A DNA stretch of 35,513 bases from assembly GCA_016702645.1 (NCBI GenBank), contig JADJDP010000040.1:1-35513 (forward strand), read 5' to 3'. This document shows positions 17,669 through 26,387 of the stretch, piece by piece (position 1 is the stretch's first letter; each line of letters opens with the position of its first letter). The notes under the pieces are model-generated. The model saw only the letters and a list, made by a program, of their open reading frames with translations, had not been told where the DNA came from and ran no database searches. This DNA is from Flavobacteriales bacterium (GTDB lineage Bacteria > Bacteroidota > Bacteroidia > Flavobacteriales_F > PHOS-HE28). Made by a program: the position numbers and the translations under genes.

Positions 17669-19317
17669 AATACGGCGTCGCCTTGCTCTTTGTCGCTTCG
17701 AGTGGTCACGTCCCGGCGCAGAAGCCCGCGTGGTCCGAACCGCCGCGCTTGGTGGTCGGCATCGTGGTGGACCAGATGCGTACGGATTACATCTACCGCT
17801 ATTGGAACAACTTCGGGGAGGACGGGTTCAAGCGCATGGTGAAGGAAGGTGCCTTCCTGCGTGATGCGCACTTCAATTATGCGCCCACTCATACGGGACC
17901 GGGACATGCGAGCGTTTACACCGGCACCACGCCGAAGGACCATGGGATCGTAGCGAACGACATGTTCGTGCGCACCACCGGAGCAGGTCTCTATTGTGTG
18001 CAGGATGATCGGATGACCGGTGTGGGGGGCACCGGTGTGAAGGGCCAGCGCTCGCCGTACAACTTGCTGAGCACCACCATCGCCGACGAGTTGGAACGCC
18101 GCTTCGATCGTCGGTCCAAGACCATCGGTGTCGCCATGAAGGATCGCAGCGCCATCCTTCCGATCGGGCGCACCGGCGATGCCGCCTATTGGTTCTTCGA
18201 AGGCTTGGAGGGCCATTTTGCCACCAGCTCCTGGTACATGCAGGAACTGCCGCAGTGGTTGAAGGACTTCAATGCACAGGGTCTGGCGATCAAGTCTCTG
18301 CAAGCCAAGTGGGACCTGCTGCTGCCCGTGGACCGGTACCACCACGTGCTGCCGGATGACAATCCCTACGAGGAGCCACTGGTGGGTGCGAGCACGCCCA
18401 CCTTGCCGCTGGATGTTGCGGCCCTGTATGAAGCCGGCGGACGCAATACCGCTCTGTTGCGCTGGGTGCCGGGTAGCAACACGCTGACCACGGACCTGGC
18501 TTTGGCCGCATTGAAGGGCGAGGACATGGGCACGGACGAGGTAACGGACCTGCTCGCGATCAGCTATGGAGGGCCGGATGAACTCGGACATGAAATGGGA
18601 CCGCGTGCGCTGGAGGTGGAGGATATGTACGTGCGGCTGGATCTGGAACTGGCCCGTTTGCTCAAGGCCCTGGATGAGCAAGTTGGCGTTGGTCGATACA
18701 CCCTGTTCCTCACGGCGGACCATGCCGTGGTTGATGTTCCCGAATATCTCAAGGACCTCAAAGGGAGTGCGGGCTACGTGGATATGACCGCCTTGGTCGG
18801 GTCCGTGGATGCTGCACTTGCTGAACGCTTCGGTCCCGGCAAATGGGTACGCAAACGTGTCAAGGAGCAGTTGTTCCTGAGCGATTCGCTCATCGCTGCC
18901 CGCAAGTTGGATCCGGTGATCGTGCAGCGCGCTGCTGCCGATGTGCTCTTGATGGAACCGGGTATTGCCGAGGCCCTGACCGCCTCCGACCTGATGCGCT
19001 TCAGTTACAACGACGGCATACGGGAGATGATCCAGCGGGGCTTTTCGCCGCAGCGCAGTGGTGATGTGTGTTTTGCATTGCGCCCTGGCTATCTCGCGAG
19101 TTGGCCTAACATGTTGAAGAGGGGCACGGAACATGGTTCTGGTTGGAACTACGACACGCACGTACCCATCATCTTCATGGGCCGGGGCATCCAGCATCGC
19201 GAGGTGCCCCGGTACACGTCCATCACGGACATAGCGCCCACCATCGCGCTGATCGTGGGAATGACGATGCCCGATGCCTCAAGCGGCACTGCTGTGCTGG
19301 AGGTGCTGGCCCCCTGA
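17665..19317 (+). CDS. PafA-type alkaline phosphatase (type I phosphodiesterase superfamily)
   Basis: 550-aa exported phosphatase; the leader is short (KYGVALLFVASSGHVPAQK). Metal and nucleophile motifs run in order: VVGIVVDQMRTDY (Asp), NYAPTHTGPGHASVYTGTTP (nucleophilic Thr), GIVANDMF (active-site Asn), AMKDRSAILP (the Lys-x-Arg of PafA), GGPDELGHEMGP (Asp/His), LTADHAVVDVP (Asp-His) and DTHVPIIFMG (His). PafA hydrolyses many phosphomonoesters regardless of phosphate supply in Bacteroidota. It overlaps crcB by 4 bp and is the last gene of the operon. Periplasmic. No frameshift. Confidence 0.92.
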   Translation: MKYGVALLFVASSGHVPAQKPAWSEPPRLVVGIVVDQMRTDYIYRYWNNFGEDGFKRMVKEGAFLRDAHFNYAPTHTGPGHASVYTGTTPKDHGIVANDMFVRTTGAGLYCVQDDRMTGVGGTGVKGQRSPYNLLSTTIADELERRFDRRSKTIGVAMKDRSAILPIGRTGDAAYWFFEGLEGHFATSSWYMQELPQWLKDFNAQGLAIKSLQAKWDLLLPVDRYHHVLPDDNPYEEPLVGASTPTLPLDVAALYEAGGRNTALLRWVPGSNTLTTDLALAALKGEDMGTDEVTDLLAISYGGPDELGHEMGPRALEVEDMYVRLDLELARLLKALDEQVGVGRYTLFLTADHAVVDVPEYLKDLKGSAGYVDMTALVGSVDAALAERFGPGKWVRKRVKEQLFLSDSLIAARKLDPVIVQRAAADVLLMEPGIAEALTASDLMRFSYNDGIREMIQRGFSPQRSGDVCFALRPGYLASWPNMLKRGTEHGSGWNYDTHVPIIFMGRGIQHREVPRYTSITDIAPTIALIVGMTMPDASSGTAVLEVLAP

Positions 19318-19384
19318 GCTTTTACACACGATCGGTGTTGAGATCGCGCCGGTGCATGCGCATGGGAGCACCTTCGCACGAGGC

Positions 19385-19392
19385 TAGCTTCG
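19385..19392 (+). promoter_or_regulatory. -7-like promoter box TAGCTTCG 4 nt before ATG
   Basis: TAGCTTCG, then CCCT, then the ATG at 19397. Same geometry as three other plus-strand starts in the window. Confidence 0.5.
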
Positions 19393-19396
19393 CCCT

Positions 19397-19819
19397 ATGC
19401 TCCAGTGGGAAGCTCCGGCGTTCGAAAGTCCCTTTGAATTGTGGCGTGAGGAGGGTGTCCTGCACCTCGTTCTCGCCAAGGGTGGGTGCATGCGCATCGG
19501 CCACATGAAGGAGATCCTTCGCCTGATCGCAGCGCTCGATACCAGTGGGCGTGTCCCTGTCATGATCGATCACGCCCAAGGCGTCGTGGTGGAGGAGGAT
19601 GCACGCCGCTTGCTTACGCGGGTTTGCCGCGAACAAGGCCACCCCGTGGCGGTCTACAGCACCGATCGCGATTGTCGCAATCAATTGGATGTTTTCCGCC
19701 AGGTCCACAAGCCGTCCTTTCCGTTCCGTGTTTTCGAACGCCGGGAGGAAGCGTTCCGTTGGGCGCGTGAACGTCGGCAACTCTCAGCGCTGGAAGGATC
19801 ACACAACTCACGCAGGTGA
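19397..19819 (+). CDS. STAS/SpoIIAA-like cytoplasmic protein
   Basis: 140-aa soluble protein without signal or TM segments. The alternating pattern SPFELWREEGVLHLVLAKGG, IGHMKEILRLIAALDTSGRV, PVMIDHAQGVVVEEDARRLL, then GHPVAVYSTDRDCRN and FPFRVFERREEAFRWARER suggests a SpoIIAA/STAS-like alpha/beta fold common in Bacteroidota, where such proteins have unknown function. I could not name a specific family. Its last codons overlap the start of the OmpA-like gene by 4 bp (ATGA), so the two are co-translated. Confidence 0.6.
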   Translation: MLQWEAPAFESPFELWREEGVLHLVLAKGGCMRIGHMKEILRLIAALDTSGRVPVMIDHAQGVVVEEDARRLLTRVCREQGHPVAVYSTDRDCRNQLDVFRQVHKPSFPFRVFERREEAFRWARERRQLSALEGSHNSRR

Positions 19820-21171
19820 AGCGCGGAGCCGTCATCGTTACGTGGGTGTGCGCTGCTGTGCAAGTGTTGCTGTGCTCGATGACGATCACGCTCAAGGCGC
19901 AGAACGTGCAACTCACCGGGACGAACGAAGGCGGAGATGTGATCGTGCAGGGAGCGCTGGGGGACAGTGCGTCGCCGGCGTTCCGTGCGATCTGGCGCAA
20001 TGTGCCCGGTGGCATGGCGGAATTCGAGTTGCAACGAACGAGTTCCTCGGCCTATGATATCCGTGTGATGCTCGATCGGTCGATCGAAGCGGGCGTGGAG
20101 CCTACCTCGACGCGCGGGTCCACTTCACCAAGCAAGGCGTGCTGGTGGACATGCCCAGTGCAGAGATGGTGATCGAGTTGAACGCCATGATGAGCGCGGC
20201 GATGGAGAACCTCGGTGCCGATGTTGCCTTCATGGGTTTGAGCGCGCCGACCCGCGCGCAGCTGGAACGTGTCACGCGGATCGATTGGAGCCAGGCCCGT
20301 TTCGGTGTGGATGGTGGAACGGAGCAGGACAAGTACTTGGCGATCTACTACTACGTGCGCAGTCAGCGGGAGGAATTGGAGCGCCAGATCCGCGCGGACC
20401 TGTTGCCGCTCTCCACGGTGGAGGTGCTCGGTCCTGAGCGTGGTTCACCGGGCACCACGGTGAAGATCAATTCCACCTGTGGCACCGTGTTCGATGACGA
20501 CAACTTCCTGTGCGCGTTGGACCTCCAACTCGCGGATACGGGAGGTGGTGGTATCGATCCGGAGTTGGGCAACACGCTCATGCAGGCCATGGCGCAGCGC
20601 GCGAGAGGATGAGCCGGTTCCGATGGCCGTTGAACAACCTCGTGTGCGCAAGCGCGATCGTTGGTTGAAAGAGGAATTGGACGCGATCAACCAGCGAATC
20701 GATAAGCTGGACCAACGGAAGGAGTTGTGGGAGTTGCGCGATCGCATGGAGGACATGGAGGATCGCATCACCGGTATCGAGTTGGACATCGAGGACGTGC
20801 GAAGCAGCACACAGGAGGGGGGCGATAATCCCATGGCGAACCTGAGCGATCTCACAGGCAGCAACATCACCGTCCACTTCGAGCGCTACAGCATCGTTCT
20901 CGCACCGGATCAGCGTGTCCTGCTCAACGAGGTTTTCGAACAGCTTGCTCGTTCGCCGTTGGACAAGGTGCTCATAACCGGCTACACGGATCGCAGTGGT
21001 GACGCCTCTGTGAACCTCCGTTTGAGCGAACAACGGGCGAAGGCGGTGCGCGCCTACCTCCTCCAGCGTGGCATCAACGGGGAGCGATTGCTCGTGAACT
21101 ACTACGGGGACAGCCGGAGTGCCGGTCGTGATCCCGGTGAACGCCGCGTGGAGATCGAGTGGTTGCGCTAG
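19816..21171 (+). CDS. OmpA-family protein with coiled coil and unknown N-terminal domain, two frameshifts
   Basis: Read as one 451-aa protein. Part one: signal peptide (VIVTWVCAAVQVLLCSMTIT) and NVQLTGTNEGGDVIVQGALG. After one missing base near 20092-20099 it continues AYLDARVHFTKQGVLVDMPS, VIELNAMMSAAMENLGADVA, and STCGTVFDDDNFLCALDLQL. After a second shift near 20598-20604 comes a coiled coil (about RKRDRWLKEELDAINQRIDK) and an OmpA domain (VLITGYTDRSGDASVNLRLS, GERRVEIEWLR). If split, the OmpA part would lack an export signal, which favours one gene. The N-terminal 250 residues are unrecognised. It ends overlapping the histidine kinase end by 4 bp. Confidence 0.75.
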
Positions 21172-22931
21172 AGCGGATCACCGCTGGCGAACTCCTCGTT
21201 CGTTGTTGTCCCGTTCGCTGCTGGTCGCTTCATGCGGAAGAGGACTTCGAAGGTGACACCGCCATTCACCCGCACATGGAAGCTGCCATCGAGCTGTTCG
21301 GCCAGCGCATCCACCAGTTCCAGGCCGAGCTTGCCCGGGCCGCTCGCATGGTCCGGCGGTAGCGCAACCCCATTGTTGTGCACGACGAGGCGATGGAGAT
21401 CGCCTTCCACGTTGCGTGCGCTCACCTCCACGTGCCCGCCGGTAGCGTAGGGGAACGCGTGTTGATACGCATTGGTGACGAGTTCGCACAGGATGATACC
21501 GAGTTCGATGGCGGTGTCCTGATCGCTCTTGATCCCGCTGGTGTCCACGCTCACGCTCACCGTTCGGCTCTGCGGTCGATGCATTTCCGCCAACGCTTCG
21601 ACCACTTGGGTGAAGAGCACCTGCAGGTCCACATTGCGCAGATCGGCGAGACCGTAGAGCTTGTGGTGCACCAGCGCGATGGTATCGATCCGCCGCTTGC
21701 CTCGGAGGAACTCATCGCGCACGGGACCATCGGTGAGCGTGGCGGCTTGCAGATTGAGCATGCTGCTCACCACCTGCAGGTTGTTCTTCACGCGGTGGTG
21801 TACTTCGCGGCTCAGCACTTCACGCTCGCCGATCACCTTGTCCAATTTGCGCGCCTGGTTCTGGTTCTGTTTCAAATGGCGCCGCACGAGGGCAGTGCGC
21901 TGGATACCACGCCACCATAGGCCGATGAGCAGCACGAACAAGAGCAGAAGCATGGCCGCGACGGTGTATTCCACACGGCGGTCCGCAGCGGTCCAAGCGC
22001 TTATCGGCGTCGCATCCAGGATCACGCAGGAGTGCAATGTGAGGCCATTGAGCAAGTAGGGCTCCATCAGCGCCAAGTACGTGCGCTCCCCTTCCTCGAG
22101 GCTGAAGCTCTTTCGGTCCGGGTCGGTGGTCCAGGCCCGTCGCACTTGCTCGGCGACCTCCTTCATGTCGCCGTTCTTGATGCGGCTGCTGCAGAACAGC
22201 AAACGGCCATCACCAACGAGCAACATGGAACCGTGCTCACGCAACGCCGTGGCGCGTGAATCGAGCCGATCGCTGCGGGACAGCTCCACATCCAGCAGCA
22301 TCACGCGGTATGGGTCATCCGAGCTGCGGCCGCGCACCAAATAGCTCACCTGCAGCACCTTCGCCGCAGTGTCGCCGAATTGGCGGATCGTCCACACAGG
22401 TTCATCGCGTTCGTTCTCCAGCGCCTTGCTGAACCAGATGCGTTCACGCGGATCATAACCCTCGTACCATGTCCATGGGACAAGCACGGAGTCGGGAACG
22501 CCACGCGCATCCAGAAGTGCCGCCTGCGGTACGTGCTCCTTGCTTCCGTCCTCCGTGCGCAGGAGGTGGAGCGAACTATCCCCCCGATAAATGGCCACCT
22601 CGTTCCCTCGTTCATCGCCCAAGCGCACCGAAACGATGGCCCAGTTCGCGTTCATCAACGGCACCCAGCGTTCCCTGAGGTGGTTGGTGGATATGCTGTC
22701 GACGTTCGATACAGCGGCCACTTCTTCAACGAGGTCATCGCTCCATTCGTGGAACATGGCATCGAACCGCACATGCAGCATCTGCTGTGTGCGTTGCAAT
22801 GCCATCTTCGCGATCTCCTGTTCACGCTTGTGCAGGCGGTAGGCGTGGCCGACCAGGAAGAGCACGGACCCGATCAAGAGGACCACCAGCGCGATGCGCA
22901 GGATGCGGTCGATGGGCTTGGTCTCGATCAT
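21168..22931 (-). CDS. Membrane sensor histidine kinase (HisKA_2/HWE type)
   Basis: 587 aa. TM1 at about residues 11-28, a large extracytoplasmic sensor region (about 30-320, resembling a double Cache domain, containing VLVPWTWYEGYDPRERIWFS), TM2 at about 325-343 (AAMLLLLFVLLIGLWW), a short coiled linker, then a HisKA_2 dimerisation helix with phosphorylatable His at about 368-369 (SREVHHRVKNNLQVVSSMLN) and a HATPase domain (ELVTNAYQHAF, HNNGVALPPDHASGPGKLGL). No receiver or response regulator is encoded nearby, so its partner is elsewhere. It overlaps the lipoprotein gene by 4 bp. Confidence 0.9.
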   Translation of the reverse strand: MIETKPIDRILRIALVVLLIGSVLFLVGHAYRLHKREQEIAKMALQRTQQMLHVRFDAMFHEWSDDLVEEVAAVSNVDSISTNHLRERWVPLMNANWAIVSVRLGDERGNEVAIYRGDSSLHLLRTEDGSKEHVPQAALLDARGVPDSVLVPWTWYEGYDPRERIWFSKALENERDEPVWTIRQFGDTAAKVLQVSYLVRGRSSDDPYRVMLLDVELSRSDRLDSRATALREHGSMLLVGDGRLLFCSSRIKNGDMKEVAEQVRRAWTTDPDRKSFSLEEGERTYLALMEPYLLNGLTLHSCVILDATPISAWTAADRRVEYTVAAMLLLLFVLLIGLWWRGIQRTALVRRHLKQNQNQARKLDKVIGEREVLSREVHHRVKNNLQVVSSMLNLQAATLTDGPVRDEFLRGKRRIDTIALVHHKLYGLADLRNVDLQVLFTQVVEALAEMHRPQSRTVSVSVDTSGIKSDQDTAIELGIILCELVTNAYQHAFPYATGGHVEVSARNVEGDLHRLVVHNNGVALPPDHASGPGKLGLELVDALAEQLDGSFHVRVNGGVTFEVLFRMKRPAANGTTTNEEFASGDPL

Positions 22932-23308
22932 GGACAGCTTGCGGGTTCGATGAGCGTGCGGGTCGTTTCCACCTCGGCACTACCGTCCTTGATCTGTGCC
23001 GTGGTGACCCGCTCGGGGATGAAGTAGATGCCGTTCAGCTTTCCGTTGAGCAGTTGTCCGGCCCGTAGGCAGGTATCCGCTTCGAACATCTCCAATGTGC
23101 GCCCTTGGTAGTAGAGGTCGATACCGAGATCGAGGTGTTTGTCCTGTTCCGTTGTGTTCTTCAGGCGGAGCCATAGTTCGCTGGGTTTGCCCACGGGGTG
23201 GTTCCAGCGATAGGCGATCTCCACACCGTTCTGCGTGCCCTTGGAAACATACTGCGGCATGGCGCAGGACGAAAGCAGGAAGATCGCCAGGAGCACTCCG
23301 TGTTTCAT
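22928..23308 (-). CDS. Small lipoprotein of unknown function
   Basis: 126 aa with a lipobox-type leader (KHGVLLAIFLLSSCAMPQYV, Cys about residue 15). The body includes EIAYRWNHPVGKPSELWLRL and YQGRTLEMFEADTCLRAGQL, suggesting a beta-sandwich that may be an envelope lipoprotein. Not recognised. ATG at 23308 overlaps the ltaE stop by 4 bp, and its own stop overlaps the histidine kinase start by 4 bp, so it lies in the middle of a coupled three-gene unit. It may modulate the kinase sensor domain; that is inference. Confidence 0.7.
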   Translation of the reverse strand: MKHGVLLAIFLLSSCAMPQYVSKGTQNGVEIAYRWNHPVGKPSELWLRLKNTTEQDKHLDLGIDLYYQGRTLEMFEADTCLRAGQLLNGKLNGIYFIPERVTTAQIKDGSAEVETTRTLIEPASCP

Positions 23309-24327
23309 GACCGAATGCTCATGAGCGCAGTGATCGTGCGATCGATATCGTCGTCGTTCACATCGAGGTGGGTGACCATGCGCACCTGTGCAGGGCCGAT
23401 CGCGAAGCAGATGATGCCATGATGCTTCAATCGGTCCACATGGGTGTTCGCATCCATGCCTTCGATGAGGTCGTAGATCACGATGTTGGTTTCCACCGGA
23501 AAGACGCGTGCGCACCAAGGCGCGGTCGCGAGCGCTTCGCCGATCCGCCGGGCGCGTGCGTGGTCGTCCTTCAACCGCGCAACGTTGTGCTCGATGGCGT
23601 AAAGGCCTGCCGCAGCTAGGATACCCGCCTGCCGCATGCCGCCGCCGAAGCGCTTGCGAACGCGGCGTGCATGGTGGATGAAGGACTTGCTACCGGTGAG
23701 CACGCTACCGACCGGCGCACCCAGCCCTTTGCTCAGGCAGATGGAGACGGAGTGGAAGAGCGCACCCCAGTCCGCCGGCGCGGTACCATCCACCGCCATG
23801 GCGTTGAAGATGCGCGCGCCATCGAGGTGGAGGATCAGGTTGTGCCGGTCGCAAGCGCTGCGGATGAGCTTCGCCTCGGCGATGTCCCAGATGGCGCCCC
23901 CGCCACGATTCACCGTGTTCTCGATCACCACGAGCTTGCTGTTGGCGAGGTAAGCCGCGCTGCGGTCGTTGATGCCGGCATGCACTGCGGCCGCCGTGAA
24001 CCGCCCGCGATCCGCCGGCAGGTGCTTCACGCTACAGCCACTGTTGGCCATCATGCCGCCACCTTCGTAACGGTACACGTGCGCGCCTTCTTCGCAGAGC
24101 ACCTCATCGCCGGGGCGGGTGTGCACGTTGATGGCTATCTGGTTCGTCTGCGTACCGCTGCTGCAAAAGAGCGCGGCTTCATGGCCGAAGAGCGCGGCCA
24201 ACTTTTCCTCCAGTGCGTTCACCGTGGGATCCTCGCCGAAGACATCGTCACCCACTTCCGCACGCAGCATGGCATCGCGCATGGCGGGTGTGGGTTTCGT
24301 AACAGTATCCGAGCGCAGATCGATCAT
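23305..24327 (-). CDS. ltaE: Low-specificity L-threonine aldolase
   Basis: PLP enzyme that cleaves L-threonine or allo-threonine to glycine and acetaldehyde. 340 aa from ATG at 24327 (MIDLRSDTVTKPTPAMRDAM is the family hallmark). The PLP lysine is at about residue 200 in SVSICLSKGLGAPVGSVL, the aspartate stacking region is LILHLDGARIFNA, and GEDPTVNALEEKLAALFGHE is conserved. A TTG start at 24336 is possible but a promoter-like box covers it. It leads a unit with the lipoprotein and kinase genes. Confidence 0.93.
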   Translation of the reverse strand: MIDLRSDTVTKPTPAMRDAMLRAEVGDDVFGEDPTVNALEEKLAALFGHEAALFCSSGTQTNQIAINVHTRPGDEVLCEEGAHVYRYEGGGMMANSGCSVKHLPADRGRFTAAAVHAGINDRSAAYLANSKLVVIENTVNRGGGAIWDIAEAKLIRSACDRHNLILHLDGARIFNAMAVDGTAPADWGALFHSVSICLSKGLGAPVGSVLTGSKSFIHHARRVRKRFGGGMRQAGILAAAGLYAIEHNVARLKDDHARARRIGEALATAPWCARVFPVETNIVIYDLIEGMDANTHVDRLKHHGIICFAIGPAQVRMVTHLDVNDDDIDRTITALMSIRS

Positions 24328-24332
24328 TGCGG

Positions 24333-24340
24333 GCAAGATA
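24333..24340 (-). promoter_or_regulatory. -7-like promoter box TATCTTGC 5 nt before ATG (minus strand)
   Basis: On the minus strand TATCTTGC, then CCGCA, then the ltaE ATG at 24327. Another start-proximal box. Confidence 0.45.
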
Positions 24341-24374
24341 ACCAGCGTCGTTGCTGCCTGCCGAAGCCTTTCGA

Positions 24375-25015
24375 CTAGCGTTTCCGGCTCACGAGCAGGC
24401 CGTCGCGTATGGGGACGAGGATGTTCTCCACGCGGGGGTCGGCCTTCACCTTGGCAGCGTACTGGGCCAGCCCGCGCGTCTCGCTGTCATGCGTTGCTGG
24501 ATCATCCAGCACTTTGCCGCTCCAGAGGACGTTGTCCGCGATGATGAGCCCACCGGGTCGCATGCGCTCGATGACGAGATCGAAGTAGTTGGAGTAGTTC
24601 TGCTTGTCAGCGTCGATGAACACGAGATCGAAGGTGCCGTTGATGCGCGGGATCACTTCCGTGGCCGGTGCAAGATGCTGGTGGATGCGCTCATGGAATC
24701 CCCCTTTGCGGATGTATCGATCCACCAAGGGCGCGAGCGGGGTCTTGATGTCGATGGTGTGCAGCGCGCCCCCAGGAGCCAGGCCTTCGGCCATGCACAA
24801 TGCACTGTAGCCGGTGAAGGTGCCGATGTCCAGTACCAGTTTCGGAGCAAGCAGCGTGCTGATCAAGCGCAGGAAGCGTCCTTGCAAATGGCCGCTGAGC
24901 ATCTGCGGCATGTCGATGCTGGCGCGCGTTTCCTCGGCGAGCTCACGCAAATAGGCCGGTTCTGGCGAAGTGTGCAGCTCGGAGTATTGTTCGAGATCGG
25001 GGAGAGGAAGTGCAT
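24375..25015 (-). CDS. O-methyltransferase (caffeoyl-CoA OMT-like), one frameshift
   Basis: Class I SAM-dependent methyltransferase of about 213 aa. The body holds SAM motif I (LVLDIGTFTGYSALCMAEGL), FDLVFIDADKQNYSNYFDLV and RPGGLIIADNVLWSGKVLDD, all typical of the cation-dependent O-methyltransferase_3 family. The N-terminal 20 residues are in the next frame: ATG at 25015 gives MHFLS, and one missing base near 25000 restores PDLEQYSELHTSPEPAYLRE, as in homologues. An AGGAG lies about 12 nt upstream. It follows the kelch gene by 25 bp. The substrate is probably a catechol or hydroxylated cofactor. Confidence 0.85.
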
Positions 25016-25040
25016 GAGCGCAAAGTACTCCTGCGCCTTT

Positions 25041-26234
25041 TCACAATTTGGCCCACCGAGCATGATGGAGCGTGGCGTTCTCCAGCATAACGGAAATGAT
25101 GTACGAGCCGGGCGGCAGCTCCTCGGTCGCAACGGTCGCCGGGTCGGAAACGGCCATTTCGCAGACCACGACCCCTCGCACATCAATGAACCTCAGGCGC
25201 TTCAGGCCCACGGGCAGTCCGGCTAAGTTCAGATGGGAGCTACCCGGATTCGGATGGACAGAAAACGGCGCGGATACGCGCTCGCGCACGGGTAGGAGGA
25301 AGTCCAGTTTCCACCAGTCCTTCTTTCGCTCCAGATCGCCACCCAAGCCTAGGCCGAAGTAAAAATTGCCCGCCCAGGCCTGTGAGGGCTCGATCCCGGC
25401 ACCTACGCCTCCACGCCGTGGGCCACCTGCAAAGGGTTCAAGGGCTTCCCATGTCACGTCATGATCGCTCCAAGCCTCTTCATGGAACGTCGTGGCATCC
25501 GAGGCGCCGCCGACAACGACCGTGGAATAGACAGGCCCGGCTTTCGCCCCGTAGCGCGGAGCAGGAAGATCGGGGGCAGTGTACCACTCGCCCGTTTCGA
25601 AGAAAACAGGATAGGACCATGAGTCACTGAGGACCGTGAACGATGAATCGATGCCGCCGACGATGAGGACACCACCTCCATCTTGCATGGCCATGGCTCG
25701 ATGTCGCGATGGGCCGGGCACAGGGGTCATCGCTTCCCACAAGTCACCGGCCGGATAGTATTTCCAAGCCTGTTTTGTCGGGACGCCGCTTGCGAGCATG
25801 CCAGTAGCTACGATGAAGCTGCTCCAGCCGTTGGCAGCCACGCATGCGTAGCGAGCTTCCGCTGGCAATGAGGAGCGCTGCGACCATTCATCCTGCACTG
25901 GGTCGTAGGCCCAGAGTTCGTTCAAGGCCCCGTTCGCATCGAGACCGCCGAACACGTAACCGACATCAGCAGTGGCGAATCCAGTGCAATACTGCCGTGG
26001 CGTCGCAGGCAGTGCAGCGACTTCGCTCCATGTTCCTGACTGTGTATCGAAGGCGTACCAATCGTTGGTCAATCCCCAGCCCACCTCCATGCCGGTGCCG
26101 ACGTAGATGATGTCATCGATCGTGAACGATGCTGCGTCATCCCGAGCCGTACCCGGGAAGTCGGGCAACTGTATCCATTGCTGGGCGCATGATGCACCAG
26201 CCAATAACATCAGGGAAGGCGAGAAGATGCGCAT
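25041..26234 (-). CDS. Kelch-repeat protein with type IX secretion sorting domain
   Basis: 397 aa. Signal peptide (RIFSPSLMLLAGASCAQQ), then kelch motifs with glycine pairs and spaced Tyr/Trp: DDIIYVGTGMEVGWGLTNDW, DVGYVFGGLDANGALNELWA, DPVQDEWSQRSSLPAEARYA, GVLIVGGIDSSFTVLSDSWS and YSTVVVGGASDATTFHEEAW. It ends with a T9SS type A C-terminal domain (FSVHPNPGSSHLNL ... LPPGSYIISVMLENATLHHARWAKL, quoted only in part), so it is secreted or attached to the surface. Six-bladed propeller likely. ATG at 26234 sits 3 nt after a promoter-like box; a longer frame to 26381 lacks a signal peptide. Confidence 0.88.
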   Translation of the reverse strand: MRIFSPSLMLLAGASCAQQWIQLPDFPGTARDDAASFTIDDIIYVGTGMEVGWGLTNDWYAFDTQSGTWSEVAALPATPRQYCTGFATADVGYVFGGLDANGALNELWAYDPVQDEWSQRSSLPAEARYACVAANGWSSFIVATGMLASGVPTKQAWKYYPAGDLWEAMTPVPGPSRHRAMAMQDGGGVLIVGGIDSSFTVLSDSWSYPVFFETGEWYTAPDLPAPRYGAKAGPVYSTVVVGGASDATTFHEEAWSDHDVTWEALEPFAGGPRRGGVGAGIEPSQAWAGNFYFGLGLGGDLERKKDWWKLDFLLPVRERVSAPFSVHPNPGSSHLNLAGLPVGLKRLRFIDVRGVVVCEMAVSDPATVATEELPPGSYIISVMLENATLHHARWAKL

Positions 26235-26237
26235 GCC

Positions 26238-26245
26238 CGAAACTA
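26238..26245 (-). promoter_or_regulatory. -7-like promoter box TAGTTTCG 3 nt before ATG (minus strand)
   Basis: On the minus strand TAGTTTCG, then GGC, then the kelch ATG at 26234. Supports the chosen start and a leaderless message. Confidence 0.5.
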
Positions 26246-26387
26246 CGAATGGAGCAGGGGACCTGCGAAGCGGGTGGTCACTATGCTCTTGCTCATTTCG
26301 CAATTGGGCCGTCGCGGTCGAGGTGGCGGCGACGTAAACTGGATGGATCGCAGATCGCGATCGATCTACAGCCCTGTGCAACGCAGC

